64,000 nt of DNA, from NCBI RefSeq assembly GCF_047663525.1, contig NC_092597.1, positions 22,460,001 through 22,524,000 of the forward strand, given 5' to 3'. The notes under the pieces were generated by a model, which saw only the letters and a list, made by a program, of their open reading frames with translations, was not told the origin of the DNA and did no database searches. The stretch comes from Anas platyrhynchos. Lineage: Eukaryota; Chordata; Aves; Anseriformes; Anatidae. A program made the position numbers and the translations under genes. Positions 13,801 through 25,403 of the stretch are shown here, piece after piece. Numbering within the stretch: the stretch's first letter is position 1; each line of letters begins with the position of its first letter.

Positions 13801-16169
13801 GCCCGAGCGGTTCCTCTCTCAGCCTCGATGCCAGCAGAAATGCTGCCTGCTTCGGAGCAGCCTCTGCAGTCAGGGTGTGAGCACCGGCTGTCACGATGGC
13901 CACGGTGAAACAGCAGCAAGCTCCTGCAGGAGAAGCCTGCCCCTGGGAAGGAGACACGGGCAAAGCCTCACCGACGTGCTGTGCACCGCTGCTCGGCGCT
14001 GCTGGTGCTCCGTGGGGGCAGGAAGGGTCTCAAATAAATGGAAAAATTGGGGACTGAACACCTCCCCTTCTCCTGGCACAGCTCATTCTGCCTCCTTGCA
14101 GCCAGAGAGGTGTCTGCGTGCAGGTGAGGTCCTGCAAAGAGAGATCCCAAATAGCAGCAACGCTGACTTCTCCAGGTGGAGGGATGGGAGCAGGAAGGAG
14201 GAGGTGGGAAGGACAGAGCTGGAAGTTAGGTGATGTCGAAAAATCTGTTCCGCAGCAGCACCGGGGCTCGACCCCAAATGCAAACGCCACAGCCCCAGAT
14301 GGATTTCGGCTGATCGCTCGGATGGAAAGCTCAGCCCACTTCCCACTGACACATCCCCCCGCAGACAGCCCGGAGGAAAGCAACCAGCACAACCCCCTCG
14401 CCAGAGTTAACCGAAGAGGTTGGTGGTGGTGTTTTTTTTTTTCTTTAACCTTTTCCTGCTACTGCAGGGCGAGCAGTCCCAGGGCAGAACAGGCAGAAGG
14501 CTTTCAAAGCGCTGGCTCACACACCCCCGGCTGGCACAGCTGCCGTCACGTCCACCGAGGGGGGAAGGTTTCCAGCCTGCTTCTCTCCAAAGCGTTTCAA
14601 TACCCAGCAAAGCCTGAACTTTGGATCAAAACACGTGGGCTTCGGGATCAGATGTGCACACGCAGGCTTTCCCAAGACCGTTTCAAGCCGCTGCCAAATG
14701 AATCTCAGACTGAAACAAGCCCGTGGGTTTCTTTTCACGACCGAACCCACCTGTTGGAAAGCTCACCCGCCTGCACCCTACGCGGCCCATGGTCAGAAAA
14801 TGAACAGGAACGATTCCCACCAGTTGCCTGATCGCTTGTAAAAAAGCAGGGAAGCCACGACTGCGGCTCCTCACAGAGCTCACGAAGTTTTCTTGTTGAA
14901 GTGGGTTTGAAGAACAACATCCCCTCTCCCTCCCCTCTTTATTTTTTTAAAATCCTTGTACTCCATCAGCCTGCGGATCCACGCTGCGGTTTGCTGAAGG
15001 GGCTGCAGACACGGCTCCCACCCGCTGATCCGCGGCTAGGGTCACAGCCTGCCACCCGTCTGGCCAAAACCCACACACCCCGATGATATGGGGCCATTTC
15101 CACGGACCTTTATTCGCTCCTAGGCACCACCACCAGCACCCTGCACCTCCAACAAACGCTGCCCCAAACCTCGCAGGAGCCTACCGAGGGCTTACACAAT
15201 GCTCCAAAAAAAAAAACACCACAACAAAACAGCAACCTTCCACCGCACGGTATTCCTCCCCAAAAGGCTATTTTGGAAGCCATAAAGATTAAACATCCTT
15301 TATGCTATAATTACATTCTGCTGAACCTGAGCATGTTTTAAAAAGGGATAAAAACACCCAAAGCAGCAGGGATGACCCTTCCACCACATCCTCCGCTTTC
15401 AGAGCTTGTTTTAAACCAGGGGACGTGCAGGGCTTGCATTTTTTTGGCGTGGCTCTGCCAACCCGCACCTCCCTGCCCCTCACGGGGATGCAGACAAAAG
15501 CCGGCGGGTGCCCACGTACACGCGGGGCAAACGCCACGTACCCAAAGGTCCAAGACTGGGACAAACCTCAAACTTCGATGGAGAGCACGGGAAGCCAGAC
15601 AGCACCCCGAAATGTGCCCAGGCACGGAGCCCTTTATACAACCCTTACAAAATGGGGCGAGCACCAGATTCCTTCGTGGGTGGATGGAGAGGGTTCAGGC
15701 ACCCAGAGCTGGGCGATGCTCCCCTTTTGGGGTATCTGGGTCTGCTGTGAGCTCGGCCAGTGCTTCGTCCTGGCTCAGCACCCCTTTGGATGGATGCTGA
15801 GGGCTCGGGAAGGGGTCTCCCCGTGGGGCTCGCCCCAAAAAGTGACCCCAAAGGAGGCACCGCTCAGCGCGGCTGCTGCTGCAGGGGATGGGAAGGGGCT
15901 GGAAAAAAGGGGAAAAAGAGGACGGGGTGTGGAAACTGGGGACAGAGCAGGGGAGAGGGGATGAAAATGGCCACTGAAGCAAGGGGAGAGGGGCTTTTGA
16001 GCCCCGAAAGAGCTCAAAACCCCACAAGCAGAGCGCGCATCCCTGCGCTGCCCGCGGGGGGCGAGGGCAGGTGGCGCCGCGCCCCCACGCGTGCCCACCG
16101 CCTCCCGTGGGCGCGGGGGCACGGAGCCCCGTTTCCCCTCCCTCCTCCTCCTCTTTTCTCCTCACCCAC
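1..16169 (-). other. Inferred first intron (partial) of the minus-strand gene starting at 16.2 kb; no exon recognised
   Basis: No open frame in this stretch shows a known domain, an Ig-fold motif or a convincing exon with flanking splice sites on either strand. The many short frames run through GC-rich intronic sequence. If the signal-peptide exon at 16170-16221 is real, this is its first intron and exceeds 16 kb, which is unremarkable for neogenin-family genes. It holds simple repeats (poly-A plus TA at 7842-7878, A-runs near 530 and 11454) and an AT-rich block at about 7260-7820. The assignment rests on the exon call and on synteny, so it is inference. Confidence 0.4.
7842..7878. repeat. 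Poly-A run followed by a (TA)n microsatellite
   Basis: A run of about 14 A leads directly into about 11 TA units. It is seen directly and is probably polymorphic. Confidence 0.9.
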
Positions 16170-16221
16170 CTTGCACGGCCAGGACGGCGAAGCAGAGACA
16201 AAGCAGGTCCTCCAGCGCCAT
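16170..16221 (-). CDS. IGDCC4: First coding exon: signal peptide of a secreted or membrane protein, probably IGDCC4
   Basis: Reading the minus strand from the ATG at 16221, the frame gives MALEDLLCLCFAVLAVQ plus one base, and then meets a consensus donor, G|GTGGGTGAG. The product has a short N-region, a hydrophobic core (LLCLCFAVLAV) and a polar end, as expected for a signal peptide. The exon ends in phase 1, the usual phase of introns before Ig-type domains. It lies in a CpG island. In human the gene next to the DPP8 3' end, on the same strand, is IGDCC4, a neogenin/DCC-like receptor with Ig and fibronectin III domains; I infer identity from that synteny only. The next exon is outside the window or not visible. 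The ATG context is weak at -3 (T), and the acidic ED in the N-region is unusual. It could instead be another secreted protein or a chance frame. Confidence 0.42.
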
Positions 16222-16298
16222 GTAAGCCCCGCCGGGCGCCGGGAGCAGGGGCCGCCGCGGCCGCATCTATGAGGGGAGCCCGCCGTCCCGCCGCCCCA

Positions 16299-16309
16299 CC
16301 GCCATCTTG
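16299..16309 (-). promoter_or_regulatory. YY1-type binding site
   Basis: The minus strand reads CAAGATGGCGG, a full match to the YY1 consensus core. Such sites often lie at or just after the start of CpG-island transcripts. It is 78 bases upstream of the proposed ATG. Confidence 0.6.
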
Positions 16310-16456
16310 TGCGAGCCCCGCGCTGCCCGCCCGGCCCCGCTGCCGGCCACGGGGAAAGGGGAGGAGAAGGGGGGGGAAAGGCAGGGAGGCGGCCGTGGCC
16401 TGCCGCTGCTCCGTCTTTGGCAGCGGGGCTGAACGCCCAAGCGAGCCCAGGGGTCG

Positions 16457-16520
16457 CCTCCTCCTTCTTCTTCTTCTTCTTCCTCCTCCTTCTTTCCCTC
16501 CTTCTCCTCCTCCTCCTCCC
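16457..16520. repeat. Polypyrimidine (CTT/CCT)n tract in the promoter
   Basis: About 60 bases of almost pure C/T, dominated by CTT and CCT triplets, lie upstream of the proposed first exon. On the gene strand it is a polypurine run. Confidence 0.85.
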
Positions 16521-16774
16521 GCCCTCGGGTCCAACAGGTTGCTGCCAGCCCGCGGGCGGCGGCGCTGCCTGAGGGGGTGGGGGGGGAGCGCGGTGCCGGC
16601 AGGTGGGGAAGTGGGGGCGTTGGGAGCGTTTGGTGTGGTTTTATTTAATTATTTATTAAAAAAAATATATTCCACTCCTTCCTTGTGTCTATTTATTTAC
16701 GGGCGCAGGTGAGGGTGGAGGGCACCGCCCCGCTGCATGAGGAGGAAGCAAGGTGTCCTCCTCCTCACGGCGCT

Positions 16775-16823
16775 GTCCATCCATCTGTGTGTCCATCCAT
16801 CTGTCCATCCATCCATCCGTCCT
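16775..16823. repeat. (CCAT)n imperfect tetranucleotide repeat
   Basis: Repeated CCAT/CTGT/CCAT units are visible directly, with some interruptions. Confidence 0.85.
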
Positions 16824-19800
16824 GCCTTCATGGTGTTGGCACCTCGACGAGCAGGCTGGAGCCGCTCCATGGCTCACAGCGGCCACGCACAGGCTGGGGT
16901 CCGTGGGGTGAGGGCTCAGAGTCCACGGTGGGCTTCAGGGCTGTGAAAGGGTAACCTGCGCTTTCAGCCGTCTTTTTAACAGAATAAAACCACCAAAACA
17001 CAGCCACAGGAGCGGGGTGCCATCCACCAGCCAAGCCGAGCAGTGAAAACACGGCAGAGAGTGCTGAGAGATGGAGACCGAGGCCGCTGCCTCCGCGGCT
17101 TGGCTGAATCCCAAACACAGCTCCATGCTGCACGTGTGCACCTACAGGTGCAGGGTTAGTCCTGAGGGTAAATGACACCCAGTCCTGCTTTCCACAGCAC
17201 AGCTGGCACAAAACAAAATGTGGCCGCATGTGGAGCAGGCAGGGGACGGTCTGCACCGGCCTCCGAAAGGAGAAGAGGCTGCCTGGCTCACTGGGATGCT
17301 TTATCGCTGCGGGGTGGAATGCAGAGAGGGCTCCAGCTATGCAGAATATGAAAAAGGAAAACCTTTTTAATGCAGACCCTCCTATTTATTAGCTTGTTTA
17401 ATGAACTATAAAAGAAATTTAAATGAAACCAGAAAGGCTGTGTGGTGGGAAGCGGGTTCCCCATGTGTACGAGTTGTGCAACTCCCAAGTCAGCGCTTGG
17501 CACTGGCGGCGCAGACGAGTCCTGGAGCCAGCAGCTCCTGCCCTGAGCAGGGGCACTCAGAGGCTGTGCCCAGCTCCAGGACCTTGCTGGGGAGGCAGCT
17601 ACAACACAGCCACAACAAACCCACCAGCCCCGCTCCTGCACCATCACCAATAACACCAGCTTGATGCCACGTTGCCCACTTTGGGTGCCGTTTTGTTTCA
17701 GAGCAACAAAGCACGTAGCAACCTGGTTTTAATGTGCATGGACCCAATATAGACAGAAAGGAGACTTCTAATCAACTCAGCTCCCTCCTGCATTACTCCC
17801 ATGCAGAGCTGAAGATTAGCAACCCCTGCAAGCTCTCCTTTATCTCTGAATCTTTCCTGTCTGCTCCTTTCTGGGTGAGGTGGCTTTAAAGGTGCTGTCA
17901 AATTGCTTTAACGAGGCTAGAGGAATGCCTCCTCATTATGCTTGCTCATAGACACACCCCTGCGCTTTTCCTCAGATACTGGACGTTTCTCCTTGCCTTA
18001 AAGCAAGGAAACCTTTACTGAAATACCTGGCAAATCCAGCATAACATAAATAATGACAATTGCTGCCAGTCTGCAGAACACAGCTCTCTGGCTAACAGCA
18101 CCTGCCTGCATTAAGCCATTGACCCAGCTCCTTGTGAGCAGGTGGGGCTAGAAGCAGGGACTGACCTGGGCATCAAAAGACCCAAGAGCAATTCTCATCT
18201 TTGCCTCCTGCCTGACTTTACAGTGTTATTTAAGACCTCTCTGTCACCTCTCTCTGTATTCTGCAGGTCAGTGGGAGCAGGAATTAAAGCAGCATTTTAA
18301 CAACACCAAGCTTGCAGCAGCTACGTTTCTTCTCTCAATGAGAGAAAAATAAAAATTAAAAGGAAAAGAAAAAAAAAAAGGACATGGGAGTTTAGCAAAC
18401 AGCCTTGAACTGTGCGAATGGCTGTAACATGACCTGGAGCACCAGCTCCTGTCACACATACAACTCACATACCCTGCGAGAGCAACACCAAGTCCCCTCT
18501 GTCCCCCTTGTCACCTGCACCAGCAGGGACAAAGCAAGCTCACAATGAGTGATGTCCCCATAGGACAACTCCTTTACTTTCACAGGACCCTGCCCCACGT
18601 ACCCAGGCAGGCATTCCTGGTGTCACACCTCCTGGGTAGGCATGAGCCTGCAAGGATGTCCTGTGTGGTATGAAATGACTCCTCGCAGTGTCTGCAGAGG
18701 AAGGAGAGCCTGGGAGAGAGCCACTTTGTACATTTGGGATGGATCAGATAACCCCCTGGCCGTAAAACCATAAAGGACAAAGTGACAGCAGACTGTGCCA
18801 ACAGGAGGGATGTTCCTTCCCAGATAAGGACAGTTCTGCCCCAATGCTTATGGCAAGTAAAAAAAAACATTCATGTGCTGCAAGCTCCCCAGTGTTCCTG
18901 TCCCTGTTAGCAAGGAGTTTCATTCTGCCTCACAATAGCTGCAAACCTCCGATATTTTGAGCTGAGAAAGTGTGAATGGCAAAGAGCAGCAGCAGCAAGA
19001 GGCAGGTGTGTGAGCCTTCTGCTCCCTGCTAGGGAGACACTAAGCTTTGGTGGGTCAGGTGTGTGGAGGGTGGGTCATACACATCTCTCGGTCAGTATAA
19101 GATCCCAGCAATTAAGAGGTTGTTAGGGGAAATCCAGCTAAAGCTGCTTCAGATTTATCCAGCTCATCAGGAGCTTTACCCATGCAGTCAGCTTGTAGTC
19201 CAGGGGGGACAGCGATTTTGGAAGGTGCCCTCTCCTGCCTCTGGTATAGATGGAAGAGGCCCCAAATCTGCAGCACGTGTTGCAGAGGTGCCTGAACCAG
19301 AGCTTTGCCAGGCTCCGAACCCAAACCCACACTGAGCAGCCCATGTCCACTCCCAGATGGCTGCTGCTGGCTTCAGGCTAGCAGGAACCAGTTGTGCAAG
19401 ACACGGGGACACAAACAAGGGAAAGAACAACCCCTGCTCCCAAAATATACACACACACACACAGAGGAAGCACTGAGGAACAAGAAGGTTCACAGCGCAT
19501 TGCATGGGTTTGTTAATTAGGCAGTGCAATATTAACCCAGGTTCAGTCCGGGTCCTACAGCTAAAAATGCTCTCTGCCTGCCTCCTGGGGGGGTTCAGAG
19601 CCTGGAGGACATGTGGTCCAGCATCAGAGAAGGTGAAGCAAATGAAAAAAATAGAAGTAAATTCAAAATTAAGGGAGAAACAGATTTTAAATGGAATAGC
19701 TGACCACCTTTGACCACAGCCAGCCCTCCAACACTGAGGCTGATGTTTTGAGAGGGATGTAAGCTGCTCTCACTGCCAGAAGAGGTGGCTGCTCTTTCCT

Positions 19801-22800
19801 TTGTGCTGGCATTTGTGCTTTTAGGAGTGTGGAGCCGGGCAGGGGAAGGAACGGAGCTGGAAACTTCACTGGCAAGAGCAAAAACAACAAGAACAACCCT
19901 CTGCTCCAGCTGCCCACGCAGTCACCCGAGGGTCAGTGCCAGCACCAGGGAAGCAACGGGAACGTACAGGCAGAGGCACGAGGAAGCTTTCAATGCAGCA
20001 CAAAGCTGGATCAGCTCAAACTCATCACAGAACTGCACCTCACTCCTCCCAGAAGAGGAGTCCCTCGGGGACCTTTACCACCAGGACTCGCTCCGAGGCC
20101 AGAATTCTCCTTGCCCGGCAGCAACTTAAGCGCGAGAGGGAGCGTTGACTTCCAGACGAGAGAAGTGACGGTAGCCTCCTGCTCCGTATGTGCGAGCAAT
20201 GCCAAACAGGAGCAGCTGGTTGCACATAATAACATGCATTGTGTAAGTGAGCAACACAATAAGCAATTTGCTCGACAACCCGGGGACATCAGGACAATTC
20301 TGTATAACAGAGAAGAAAGAAAAGAGGAAAAAAACATGTGATGACCAAACCCTAAGGGAGCCTCAGTCTACTACACATTCATTTCATTACACTTGCTCTT
20401 ATAAATATTTATTGCACGGGCTATCTCATCATTCTTCCAGGAATGGGTGTTGTGTTATTGCTATGCCCAGAGAGGGTTTTCCCTCTTCCCTGGTCCTGCT
20501 GCAGGCAGTCAGCACTTGCCAAAGACAGATAGGGAGCAGGAGTGTGACATTAACAATGGAAAATGCCACTTAAAATGGGGCTCTGGGGCAGATATTGGCA
20601 GGTGCATTGTTAGGAGAAAAACAAATGGAAGAGGGAAAGCCAGCAGGTAATGAGATTCGGAAGCTTGTATTTAAAATGGGTTTGTGGTAAAAGGGGGTTC
20701 TGCAAACACGGGCCCTGGTCCTACAGGCAGGACCACGAGTGCACAGAGAGGCACACCCTGCAGGATCCTGCACAGATCCAGGCTGGGGGATTTTGCTTTC
20801 AGATGAATGCCAGGCTCCAAAACAACTCACAGCAAGGCAAAAGTGTGTTCTGAATATCAACATCACCTGCCTGCACATGGAAAACCATCAGGTTAAAGCA
20901 ACCTAAAAATATCCTAGCGCTCACAAAGCTGTGCAAATAAAACTTGGTGTTTTTGTTTGTTTGTTTGTTTTTTGTCTCTTCGACTCATATTGCTACCTGG
21001 ACATCCTCTGTGCCCTGTTCTTTGATTACTGGGACTTGTCTCCCAAGCAAGGATTTGCAAAATGAAATGCTAACTTGCCTTGCGCAGAGCCCCATCCACT
21101 GATTCATTATTCAAGATGAGTGGCTTGGGTTGGGTTACTGAAAGCCTGCTTCAGAAAAACATACTGAGACAGCCCAGATTGGGCAGATTTTGATGAGATG
21201 AATGTTTCATTCAAGTTAGTCTCCCTTGCTGTCACATGAGTCTTTTTTTGTGCGTGTATATTTGTTAACCAGCCTGTTCACCGCAAGCTATAATCAAATA
21301 AAGGTCTGCGAGAAACATCCCAACATGTTACAAAGCATTGCACAGAACATCACCGCCTTGTAAACAGACAAGACTATGAAAAATAATATTTGCTCATAAA
21401 GAACACCTGTGGGCTTCTCCTAACAGCAGTCAGCAGGGCCAATAAAAGTTCGGATCCCTCAATAGGCTGAATTTTATGCGCTGCTGAGCTACCTGCTAAC
21501 CGAGCTTGGGTTTGGGCATAAGGAACACGTGTAACATCAAGGACCGCTGCACCGTCAGCGCTGCCGTCAGAAACACCCCTCAGGCTCCTTTGTAGTGGGA
21601 AACGTGTTCATGTGCCAAAAGGAAAGACCTGCTCCGAAGTTTTATTACGTCTCCAGAGCTGGCTGTAAAATGCCACGCTAGGAGCAAAGCGGCGGCAAGC
21701 AGGGAGGCTGCGTGGTGAGCATCATCATGCCACCCTCTTGTGGCTGACCCCAGAAAATGGAGCAGCCAGCACCCAGGGATGCGGGGCTGTGCCAGCGGGG
21801 TGTTTTTGGAGCACCTTGCTGTCTGATGTGGTGCAGGACACATCAGCACAAGGCAGTGGCCACCTTGTAGCTGGCGGTGCCCTAATCTGGCTTCCAAGCA
21901 AAAGGGAAGGTTTGGCTAAAAGCACTTCGGAGACTTTGGGACCTGGATCTGGCCCGAGAATGGGATTTCATTCCAGTCCGACACGCTGAAGCTCTGCAGA
22001 TGTTCCTGGTGGACAGATGTTTGACTTCTACATCTCCGGCTACTCTCTGCTCAGGCACTGGGACTGTATACTGGCCTCTTGAGATAATTTGAGCTCCAAA
22101 ATCCTGCCTTTCTCTGATATTTCACACTGAGACAGAGAACATGACATTTTAATGCATTTATCTCCCTGCACCACAAACCCTCACTGCCCTCCTCTTTCCA
22201 CTCAGCCCCACAGAAGGGCATTGGGAAGGTGGCTGGGCAGCTCACACACCTCTGTACAGGTGAAGATTTTTAACACCAGTGCTCAGAAGTGGCCAATTTG
22301 CACCAAAACCAGGCGCTGGCTTCCACGTCATCCTCGGTGCCCTCACTGTACAGCGCAGGCTATTCCCACCCATCACACCGGCCCGCACCCCTCCGTAGAT
22401 GATGTATTTATTTATGGATTACTGACCACAAGAAAGAGGAGCTTTGCCCCATTGTCAGCCTCACAGCACTCGCTCTGCTATAAATAATGCATCATTGTTC
22501 GCTGTTGGTTTATGGTTTAAGTTCCAACGAGCACCGCGGAGCAGCAGACTCAGCAAAGATGAAAGCAGCGCGGGGCATTAGGAAGAGAAATAGTACCAGC
22601 GGACGAAGAGCATTAGGAAAACAAAGCCAAAATGTACTGTTCCCGGAGTTATTTTAATGTCAACTTCTGCAGCCAAAGACCCGCTTTTACCTCTAATTGA
22701 GAATCGCACAAATCTATGATTATCCTCTGATTTTCGCTCTGCTTTCTCCCAGTTGTGAGCTAATTCGATTTCAGATAAACACTAATTAACACAAGAGGTC

Positions 22801-24597
22801 ACCGCCGTGACCAGCAGGCACCGTTGCAACGCGACATTCAGACACACTGAAAGATCAAAGGAGCTGCCGCCGCTTCCTTTGAAGTCCCCAATTAAATTTC
22901 CCACAACTCCAGCTATTGTTTTACATCTGCTTCGTCCACGGGGGAGAGAGGGCAGAGAGCTAAGACATCGCTGCCTCTAATTGGGCTCTTTTCCCTCTCT
23001 TCTGACAGGTTTCTTCCGTGTGGGTTTTTCCTCCAGATTGGTTGGAGGAAAACTTGGCCAAAAACGTCCGAAACACAGCTATTATCCTGCGGGGCTACAC
23101 GGGCTGAAAGCAAAGCCGTGGGGAAGCTGATTTCCCTCCGGCGAGCAAAAAGGGCATCAGTGCCTTTCTTGGGACGTTTGATTGATAGCCCGTAAGAAGA
23201 ACTCATAAAACGTGCCTCTCCCAGGCTATTTAGGCAATTCCCTTTTGGTGATGAAGGAGAATATTAGATTAATGCAGCCGCTATACTGGTGTTATCTCCT
23301 GTTTTTATAAGAAAACGTATTTTATGGCGTGTGTACCCTCACGGACACAACCTGTGGCTGCACAAGCCCCAAGCTGGTGCTGTGCTGCTGCCCATGCTGT
23401 GGTTCCTCAGAAGTCTCCTTGGAAGGGATTTTTGTCCAGCTTTTGGCAAAACAATGGTAATATCAGACTTGTGCCACCACTCAGCAGAGAAACCGAGGCT
23501 GGGGCGGACAAGGGGAACTGAATTCTGCTCTTATCCGTGGGGGAGCTCGCTTGAAGTCAGGATTAAGGCGAAATAGCACGGGGAAGGCTGCACAGCAGCT
23601 GTCTGGGCTGTACAGACAGGGAACATCAATCTTGAGAGCTGTCAACCCAGAGCATTCTGGAAGAAAAGAGAAGGAAACACCGGGCGGTTAGCTGGTGCTA
23701 TTCACCCAGCCAGGGGCTGGCACCCTCCAAGCTGGGAAGCAGATGGGCTCTGGGTGCCTTCAGCAAGAGAGAAAGGGTCACTAATGTGATCCTGTATCCA
23801 GAAACGTCACCAGAGGATGTATCAGTGTCCAGAAACATCATCAGAGAATGCTTTTACTGGGAGGAGGGTTGAGGAGTGGGTCCGGGCATCCTCCCTCCAC
23901 ACCAGCCCGCTCTGGAGGGAGAGAAAAATTTACTTGATGCCCACAGATGAGGTCAAGCTGTGGCTTACACTCACTCCCAGCTCATGCTCAAGCCTGGGTT
24001 TGCACACCTAGCCTCTTACCTCGCTCATCCCACGGTTTTCATGGGTTGCTTTTTCTGCAGCTCTGCCCTTCAATTCACCAGCCAAGCCACCTGACCCTCT
24101 GCTGAGGACACTGAGTTACCTTAAAATACTCATTTTCCCCACCACTGTGCTCCTGGATGCTGCAAAGAGTGCTTTGCTGGGCCCAGGATTTAATCAGATT
24201 AATTAAGCTGCACTTGTATTAATTTAAATTACAAGTATCTGAGGGCTCAGCCAAATCAAGTGATTTATGGGCCATATCAATCTAATTAATACCACCAACT
24301 CTTAAAATAAAAACCTAATAAATGAGTTTATTATACAGTTGTAGGATTGACTTATTAGTTTTGGGTCTCTAGTGACATGGCCAATTTGATGGAAGTTTTA
24401 TCTCCTTGCTGGGAAAAGCTCTCTTTTTTTCCCCTTCCCTCTTGCTCTGCTTGAGAAGTGCATTGGACAGGGGGAGGGAGATAAAAACAAGGTCACTTCT
24501 CAAACACGATCCAAGCCAAGAGGTCCCTGAAGCCCTTCTGTACGCAAATGGTGTGGGTTTTCACACCTGTGAGCAGCCAGGCAAGAATTAGCTCTCT

Positions 24598-24692
24598 ATA
24601 AAGATAAAAAAAAATAAAATAACTCTTACTTGGATGCAGCTTCAAACTCTGCTGGAAATTGTTGTGTTCCCTTCATGGACAACCTACGGAAA
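24598..24692 (-). repeat. Diverged repeat, copy 1 of 2
   Basis: This segment aligns over about 90 bases with 25318-25403, with several substitutions and a longer A-run. Shared blocks include AACTCTTAC, GATGCAGCTTC, TGGAAATTGTTG and TGGACAACC. On the minus strand it ends in CCAAGTAAGAG, which resembles a splice donor. The family is not recognised; it may be two copies of an unlabelled transposon or a local duplication. Confidence 0.7.
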
Positions 24693-25317
24693 AGGTTTGC
24701 TGTGACACAGCCTGATGCAGCCCCTGGCTGGGCAATGGGGCTGGCAAAGGAAGAAGACAAAGATTAAAAGCTTTTTAAGCTGTTTTTAAGAATTAAAACC
24801 CATGGCAAAGCACGTAGTTGGCAGGAAGACTTCAGACTTCCCATCAGAGAAAAGTTTCTCCTGGTCTTCATGTGCAGAACAGCAGGAAGGCCTCAGTGGC
24901 CATAACTTGCACCGATACGGCAGAATTACCCGTTTTATTTAAAAATGCATGAGCTGGAAGAGGAAAGAATTTGAGGCACAAATAGATTTTATTAGAAATA
25001 ATTACCTCCAGGAAGAGCGAGGAGAGGTTTTATCGCGCTGTGCTTCCAGGCAGCGTCGCGTGTGGGCAGGGGCAGCGTGACAGCGCTCTTGCAAAGCGGC
25101 GCCTGTGAATGCCAGGTATCGCAGGGACATTTTCAAATGAAAGCCAGAGATAATCCAGGAACATTGCTAAAAGGTGTAAAATGGCTGGATGGCACGGAAA
25201 TGTTTAAATCTGGCCTTTGCTAAATGTTAATGGAGAAACTCCACATAATACGTCCTACCTCCTGCAGAAGGATAATGTCTGGCCAACAGAAGGATTAGAG
25301 ATGGAGGCTGATTTTGT

Positions 25318-25403
25318 GTAAAGATAAAAAATAACTCTTACCTTGATGCAGCTTCGTGTTGCATTGGAAATTGTTGGGTCTCCTTCTTGGACAACCCATG
25401 TAA
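25318..25403 (-). repeat. Diverged repeat, copy 2 of 2
   Basis: This is the partner of 24598-24692, in the same orientation and about 720 bases away. On the minus strand it reads as an open frame containing VVQEGDPTISNATRSCIKV and then the donor-like AAG|GTAAGAG. Copy 1 has a stop codon in the matching frame, so coding is unlikely for at least one copy. Confidence 0.7.

Larger units (their letters stand above)
15980..16620. promoter_or_regulatory. CpG island and promoter of a minus-strand gene
   Basis: This stretch is much richer in G+C and in CG dinucleotides than its surroundings. It contains the short signal-peptide frame on the minus strand, a YY1-type site 78 bases upstream of that ATG, and a long pyrimidine tract (purine-rich on the gene strand) further upstream. 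No TATA box is evident, which fits a CpG-type promoter. The start site cannot be placed exactly; I expect it between about 16250 and 16600 on the minus strand. Confidence 0.7.

Noticed and set aside
15695-16534. A 279-codon minus-strand frame across the CpG island
   Set aside because: Composition is Gly/Arg/Pro/Ala with poly-Arg from the polypurine tract, as expected of any GC-rich island. The short signal-peptide frame in another register has a better exon structure.
20935-20985. Plus-strand AATAAA followed by GT-rich sequence, a possible 3' end of an unknown transcript
   Set aside because: No exon or open frame upstream supports a gene, and the GT-rich part is a (GTTT)n simple repeat.
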